Below, one piece after another: positions 6,828-9,425 of a stretch of 9,425 nucleotides of DNA (the first letter of the stretch is position 1; each line of letters opens with the position of its first letter). The position numbers and the translations under genes were made by a program. This DNA comes from Alphaproteobacteria bacterium (GTDB lineage: Bacteria; Pseudomonadota; Alphaproteobacteria; ATCC43930; CGMCC-115725), in NCBI GenBank assembly GCA_019237175.1, contig JAFAHP010000345.1, positions 1 through 9,425 on the forward strand, given 5' to 3'. The notes below the pieces were generated by a model, which made no database searches, was not told the origin of the DNA, and was given only the letters and a program-made list of their open reading frames with translations.

Positions 6828-6860
6828 GGCTCGGCTCGGTCGGCGCAAGCACTCCGAGCC
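6828..6860 (+). promoter_or_regulatory. rpsF leader hairpin, candidate S6:S18 autoregulatory site
   Basis: In the presumed 5' leader of rpsF, GGCTCGG (6833-6839, with an overlapping second copy at 6828-6834) pairs with CCGAGCC (6854-6860). The 14-nt loop can form a GC-GCAA-GC mini-hairpin (6843-6850), and ACTCCG sits at the 3' side. Published work on bacterial rpsF leaders describes a conserved structure bearing a CCG motif, resembling the 16S rRNA site, that binds the S6:S18 complex. This hairpin fits by place and by having CCG near the 3' strand, but I matched it from memory, not by a covariance model. Confidence 0.45.
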
Positions 6861-6887
6861 TTAAGATCCGAAAGGGATTTATTTGGT

Positions 6888-7316
6888 ATGCCGCTCTACG
6901 AAAACGTATTTATCGCGCGACAGGATATCTCCGGCGCCCAGGTCGACGCTCTCACGGAAAGCTTTACCCAGTTGATCGCCGACAACGGCGGCGCGGTCAA
7001 AAAGCGGGAATATTGGGGTCTGCGCAACCTCGCCTATCGCATGCGAAAGAATCGCAAGGGGCATTATGTGCTGATGAACCTCGAGGCTCCGCCCGTGGCG
7101 GTCGCCGAACTCGAACGCACGATGCGCATCAACGAGGACGTGATCCGTTATCTGACCATTCGGGTCCAGACGCATGAGGAGGGGCCGTCCGCGATCATGC
7201 AGAACCGCGGTGGCCGCGACGACCGCCGGCGCGGCGACCGCGAGCGCTATGGTGACGGCCGGGATAGCGGCGAGCGTACCGCCGAGGCATCGGTTCCCGA
7301 AGCGATGGAGCCCTAA
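6888..7316 (+). CDS. rpsF: Small ribosomal subunit protein bS6
   Basis: This 142-residue protein binds the central domain of 16S rRNA together with S18. The ferredoxin-like core is clear: MPLYENVFIARQDIS at the start, KKREYWGLRNLAYRMRK (38-54), KGHYVLMNLEAP (57-68) and INEDVIRYLTIRV (81-93). After about residue 106 comes a charged Arg/Asp/Gly-rich tail (GGRDDRRRGDRERYGDGRD) ending in a short acidic stretch, an extension common in alphaproteobacterial S6. I chose the ATG at 6888 because MPLYE is the family N-terminus and AAAGGGA lies about 10 nt upstream. An in-frame ATG at 6813 would add 25 residues with no family resemblance and would lie within the leader. The stop abuts the rpsR start with no spacer. 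Confidence 0.96.
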   Translation: MPLYENVFIARQDISGAQVDALTESFTQLIADNGGAVKKREYWGLRNLAYRMRKNRKGHYVLMNLEAPPVAVAELERTMRINEDVIRYLTIRVQTHEEGPSAIMQNRGGRDDRRRGDRERYGDGRDSGERTAEASVPEAMEP

Positions 7317-7583
7317 ATGGAAAGTCAAACAGCGAGTGGCGCCGGGCGCGGCGCCCCAGCGCGTCGGCCGTTTTTCCGCCGTCGCAAATCGTGTCCCTTC
7401 TCGGGCCGGAACGCGCCGAAAATCGATTACAAGGACATCAAGCTGCTACAACGCTTTATCTCGGAGCGCGGCAAGATCGTGCCGAGCCGGATCACCGCGG
7501 TCTCGGTGAAGCGGCAGCGCGAGCTTGCCCAGGCGATCAAGCGCGCGCGCTTTCTCGGCCTATTGCCGTACATGGTCAAATAG
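7317..7583 (+). CDS. rpsR: Small ribosomal subunit protein bS18
   Basis: This 88-residue basic protein joins S6 on the 30S platform. The family signature is plain: RPFFRRRKSCPFSG, then IDYKDIKLLQRFISERGKIVPSR, shown in part as IDYKDIKLLQRF and SERGKIVPSR, and near the end AQAIKRARFLGLLPYMVK. About 15 residues of low-complexity N-terminus (MESQTASGAGRGAPA) precede the conserved core, a modest extension over many S18 proteins. The ATG follows the rpsF stop directly, and GGAG 6 nt upstream lies inside rpsF, so translation of the two partner proteins is probably coupled. That suits their equimolar need. Confidence 0.96.
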   Translation: MESQTASGAGRGAPARRPFFRRRKSCPFSGRNAPKIDYKDIKLLQRFISERGKIVPSRITAVSVKRQRELAQAIKRARFLGLLPYMVK

Positions 7584-7626
7584 CGGGACGGCAACGCGGG
7601 CTTCGAGCGCCGGAAGGCCGGTCGTC

Positions 7627-8568
7627 ATGGGTCGGCTCGGAACCCTCAGCGCGGGTGCATTTTTGGGGGCGCTTGGCGCTGTGTGCTATCTCGCCGTGCT
7701 GACGGGCTCGCCCGGCGGTCTGATACTCGCCTTTTTTGCGCAATTGCCGCTTTTTGCGGCGGGTCTATGGCTCGGCGTAGGTTCCGCCTTGACTGCCGGT
7801 ATTACTGCCTCGGTGGTTGTGCTGGCTGAAGGCGGCCCTTCCGCGGGCGCGGCGTTCGCCGCGGTCAACGCCGCGCCGGTGGTGTTGTTGACGAGGCAAG
7901 CCTTGCTTGCGCGCAGCGGCCCCGATGGCGGGCTCGAATGGTATCCGGCAGGGCTGCTGGTCGCATGGCTGAGTGGGCTTGGGCTTGCCGGGCTGGCTGC
8001 GGCGGTGGCGTTTCTCGGCGGCCCGAGCGGGATTGAGACGTACCTGAACAACCTGCTGGCACCCCTCTTCGACCGGCTCGCCAGCGACAGCGAAGCAAAC
8101 CGCGCCGCGCTGGTCAGGGCGCTGGCGCTGGTCACTCCGGGTACGGTCGCTGCTTCCTGGATGACAATGAGCGCAAGCAACGCCATCCTCGCCCAGGGGG
8201 TACTGGCGCGGCTCGGCAAGGCATGGCGGCCGTCTCCCGACCTCGCCGGTTTGACGCTGCCAATCTGGCCGTCGATGCTGCTGGCCGCGGCCGCAGTCTT
8301 AGCGGTCCTTGGCGGCACCGCGTGTTTTCTGGGCGTCAACCTGCTGATCGTGCTGTCGGTCCCGTTTTGTCTGGCTGGCTTGGCAGTGTTGCACACTGCC
8401 GTACGACGGCTACCGCGCCCGCAGTTTCCGCTTGTGGCGTTTTACGTGCTTGCCGGTTTGTTCGGCTGGCCATTGGTGGTAATCGCGGTTATTGGCGCGC
8501 TTGATGCGCCGCTCGGATTGCGGCGCCGGTTTGCCCCAATTGAGATCGACCGGAGGAAAATTGAATGA
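7627..8568 (+). CDS. DUF2232-type polytopic membrane protein
   Basis: This 313-residue, very hydrophobic protein has about seven or eight membrane segments, seen roughly at residues 5-25, 30-50, 52-68, 74-92, 108-132, 162-180, 213-250 (probably two) and 265-292. A short cytosolic-looking tail rich in Arg and Glu follows. Length, hydrophobicity and place between rpsR and rplI match the DUF2232 (YybS-like) membrane family that often sits in this operon in alphaproteobacteria. Its function is unknown to me; no catalytic motif is visible. The ATG at 7627 is chosen because GGAAGG lies 9 nt upstream. The open frame runs back into rpsR, but that part has no membrane-protein character. Its TGA stop overlaps the rplI start (ATGA), which suggests translational coupling. 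DUF2232 was assigned by context and general look. Confidence 0.8.
   Translation: MGRLGTLSAGAFLGALGAVCYLAVLTGSPGGLILAFFAQLPLFAAGLWLGVGSALTAGITASVVVLAEGGPSAGAAFAAVNAAPVVLLTRQALLARSGPDGGLEWYPAGLLVAWLSGLGLAGLAAAVAFLGGPSGIETYLNNLLAPLFDRLASDSEANRAALVRALALVTPGTVAASWMTMSASNAILAQGVLARLGKAWRPSPDLAGLTLPIWPSMLLAAAAVLAVLGGTACFLGVNLLIVLSVPFCLAGLAVLHTAVRRLPRPQFPLVAFYVLAGLFGWPLVVIAVIGALDAPLGLRRRFAPIEIDRRKIE
8552..8557 (+). promoter_or_regulatory. Ribosome binding site of rplI inside the upstream gene
   Basis: GGAGGA stands 7 nt before the rplI ATG at 8565 and lies within the last codons of the membrane-protein gene. Together with the ATGA overlap, it indicates efficient re-initiation or independent loading. 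Confidence 0.8.
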
Positions 8569-9131
8569 TCGAACTGATCCTGCTCGAACGGGTAGAGAAA
8601 CTCGGCCAGATGGGACAGCTCGTCAAAGTCAGGCCCGGTTACGCCCGCAACTACCTGCTGCCGCAGAAAAAAGCGCTGCGCGCAACCAAAGAAAACCTGG
8701 CCTATTTCGAGACCCAGCGCACCCAGCTCGAAGCCACCAATCTGCAGCGCAAGAGCGAGGCAACAGAGATCGGCGGCAAACTCGAGGGACTAACCGTCTT
8801 GCTGATCCGACAGGCGGGGGAGAGCGGCCAGCTCTACGGCTCAGTCTCGGCTCGCGACATTGCCCAGGCGGTGACCGAAGCGGGGTTTACCCTCGAACGG
8901 CGGCAGGTCGTGCTCGAAAGGCCGATCAAAAACCTCGGCCTGCATCCGGTGCGGGTCGTATTGCATCCGGAAGTCTCGGTGACGATCACCGCCAACGTTG
9001 CCCAATCGGCCGAGGAAGCAGCGATGCAGGCGCGCGGCATTGACCCGCTGCGGCTTGCCGAACAAGACGAAACCGAGGCGGAAGTCGGCCCGTCCACAGC
9101 CGCCGCATCGAATGTAAGCGCGCCGCAATAA
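8565..9131 (+). CDS. rplI: Large ribosomal subunit protein bL9
   Basis: This 188-residue protein binds 23S rRNA near the base of the L1 stalk. The N-terminal domain is typical: MIELILLERVEKLGQMGQ, VKVRPGYARNYLLPQKKAL. A long helix (about 43-75) links to the C-terminal domain with LTVLLIRQAGESGQLYGSVS and HPVRVVLHPEVSVTITANV. After about residue 150 comes an acidic, Ala-rich tail of nearly 40 residues, making the protein longer than E. coli L9 (149 residues), a common extension in this class. The start ATG overlaps the previous stop by 4 nt. It is the last ribosomal gene here; a methyltransferase gene follows after 30 nt. Confidence 0.96.
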   Translation: MIELILLERVEKLGQMGQLVKVRPGYARNYLLPQKKALRATKENLAYFETQRTQLEATNLQRKSEATEIGGKLEGLTVLLIRQAGESGQLYGSVSARDIAQAVTEAGFTLERRQVVLERPIKNLGLHPVRVVLHPEVSVTITANVAQSAEEAAMQARGIDPLRLAEQDETEAEVGPSTAAASNVSAPQ

Positions 9132-9161
9132 CCGGGCCCCAGCGAGATTCGGTCTGCGGTC

Positions 9162-9425
9162 GTGACAATCCTGCTGGCGCGTATGCTCGAACGCATAATC
9201 TCAAAAGGCCGGCTATGCCTCGTCGATGCCGCCGGGGCGCGCCATGAGTTCATCGGAGCCCCGGGACCGCGTGCCGCAATCCGCCTTACCGACCCGAGGC
9301 TTCACCGCAAACTGATTCTCCGGCCGCGGCTCTATTTGCCGGAGGCTTTTGTCGACGGGACCCTGGTGATCGAGGAGGGCAGCCTCTACGACCTGATCGA
9401 TTTGTTGCAGCTCAACCTGGAAGCG
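9162..9425 (+). CDS. Cyclopropane-fatty-acid synthase-type methyltransferase, N-terminal part
   Basis: This is the first 88 codons of a gene cut by the window end. The translation includes LERIISKGRLCLVDAAGARH, PRAAIRLTDPRLHRKLILRP and YLPEAFVDGTLVIEEGSLYD. These look like the small N-terminal domain of cyclopropane-fatty-acyl-phospholipid synthases and related SAM-dependent methyltransferases, which modify unsaturated acyl chains in the membrane. The SAM-binding domain lies beyond the window, so true CFA activity cannot be judged. Two starts are possible: GTG at 9162 (MTILLARMLERII) and ATG at 9183. Neither has a strong ribosome binding site. I prefer GTG because the extra hydrophobic residues resemble relatives, but this is uncertain. 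It may be read through from the rplI transcript. Confidence 0.75.
   Translation, partial: MTILLARMLERIISKGRLCLVDAAGARHEFIGAPGPRAAIRLTDPRLHRKLILRPRLYLPEAFVDGTLVIEEGSLYDLIDLLQLNLEA

Noticed and set aside
6813..6887. An N-terminal extension of rpsF by 25 codons
   Set aside because: The added residues do not resemble S6, the frame crosses the leader hairpin, and the ATG at 6888 gives the normal family start with a ribosome binding site.
7686..8396. A 236-codon minus-strand open frame opposite the membrane-protein gene
   Set aside because: Its Ser/Pro/Ala-rich low-complexity product is typical of antisense reading of a hydrophobic GC-rich gene; the plus strand has the ribosome binding site and operon place.
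1..9425. CRISPR array, tRNA, rRNA, transposase or toxin-antitoxin genes
   Set aside because: I saw no regularly spaced direct repeats, no tRNA cloverleaf or rRNA-like stretch, and no protein with such domains in the supported genes.

Overview
This GC-rich window looks like a chromosomal segment of an alphaproteobacterium, probably of a Rhodospirillales-like lineage. The basis is the gene order fabD-fabG-acpP-fabF-mltG, divergent from rpsF-rpsR-(DUF2232 membrane gene)-rplI, together with protein sequences typical of that class. The genus cannot be fixed from the sequence alone. Most of the window is conserved housekeeping DNA. I found no mobile element with a transposase, no phage gene, no CRISPR array, no tRNA or rRNA, and no convincing new system.

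Left part (1-2192), accessory. It holds the 3' part of a luciferase-like flavin-dependent monooxygenase, then a 343-nt gap with an imperfect inverted repeat of the widespread 'CGTCATTGCGA...GAAGCAATC' intergenic type. Next comes a cytoplasmic six-bladed NHL/PAL-like beta-propeller gene with a strong Shine-Dalgarno site. A 162-nt convergent spacer follows, carrying a long, nearly perfect hairpin at 2141-2172.

Middle part (2193-6712, minus strand). This is a fatty-acid synthesis operon read right to left: fabD (malonyl-CoA:ACP transacylase), fabG (3-ketoacyl-ACP reductase), acpP (acyl carrier protein), fabF (3-ketoacyl-ACP synthase II) and mltG (endolytic murein transglycosylase). FabD loads malonyl onto AcpP, FabF condenses and FabG reduces. 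MltG trims nascent peptidoglycan, so the operon joins membrane-lipid supply to wall synthesis. The 162-nt gap before acpP leaves room for an extra promoter. FabG has Asp where the usual Asn of the active-site tetrad is expected.

Right part (6713-9425, plus strand). A 175-nt divergent intergenic region carries a sigma70-type promoter (TTGTCC-16-TATAGT) and a GC-rich hairpin leader before rpsF, a candidate S6:S18 autoregulatory element. The genes rpsF, rpsR, a polytopic DUF2232-type membrane gene and rplI follow tightly, with an ATGA overlap between the last two. After 30 nt comes the N-terminal part of a cyclopropane-fatty-acid synthase-type methyltransferase gene, cut by the window end.
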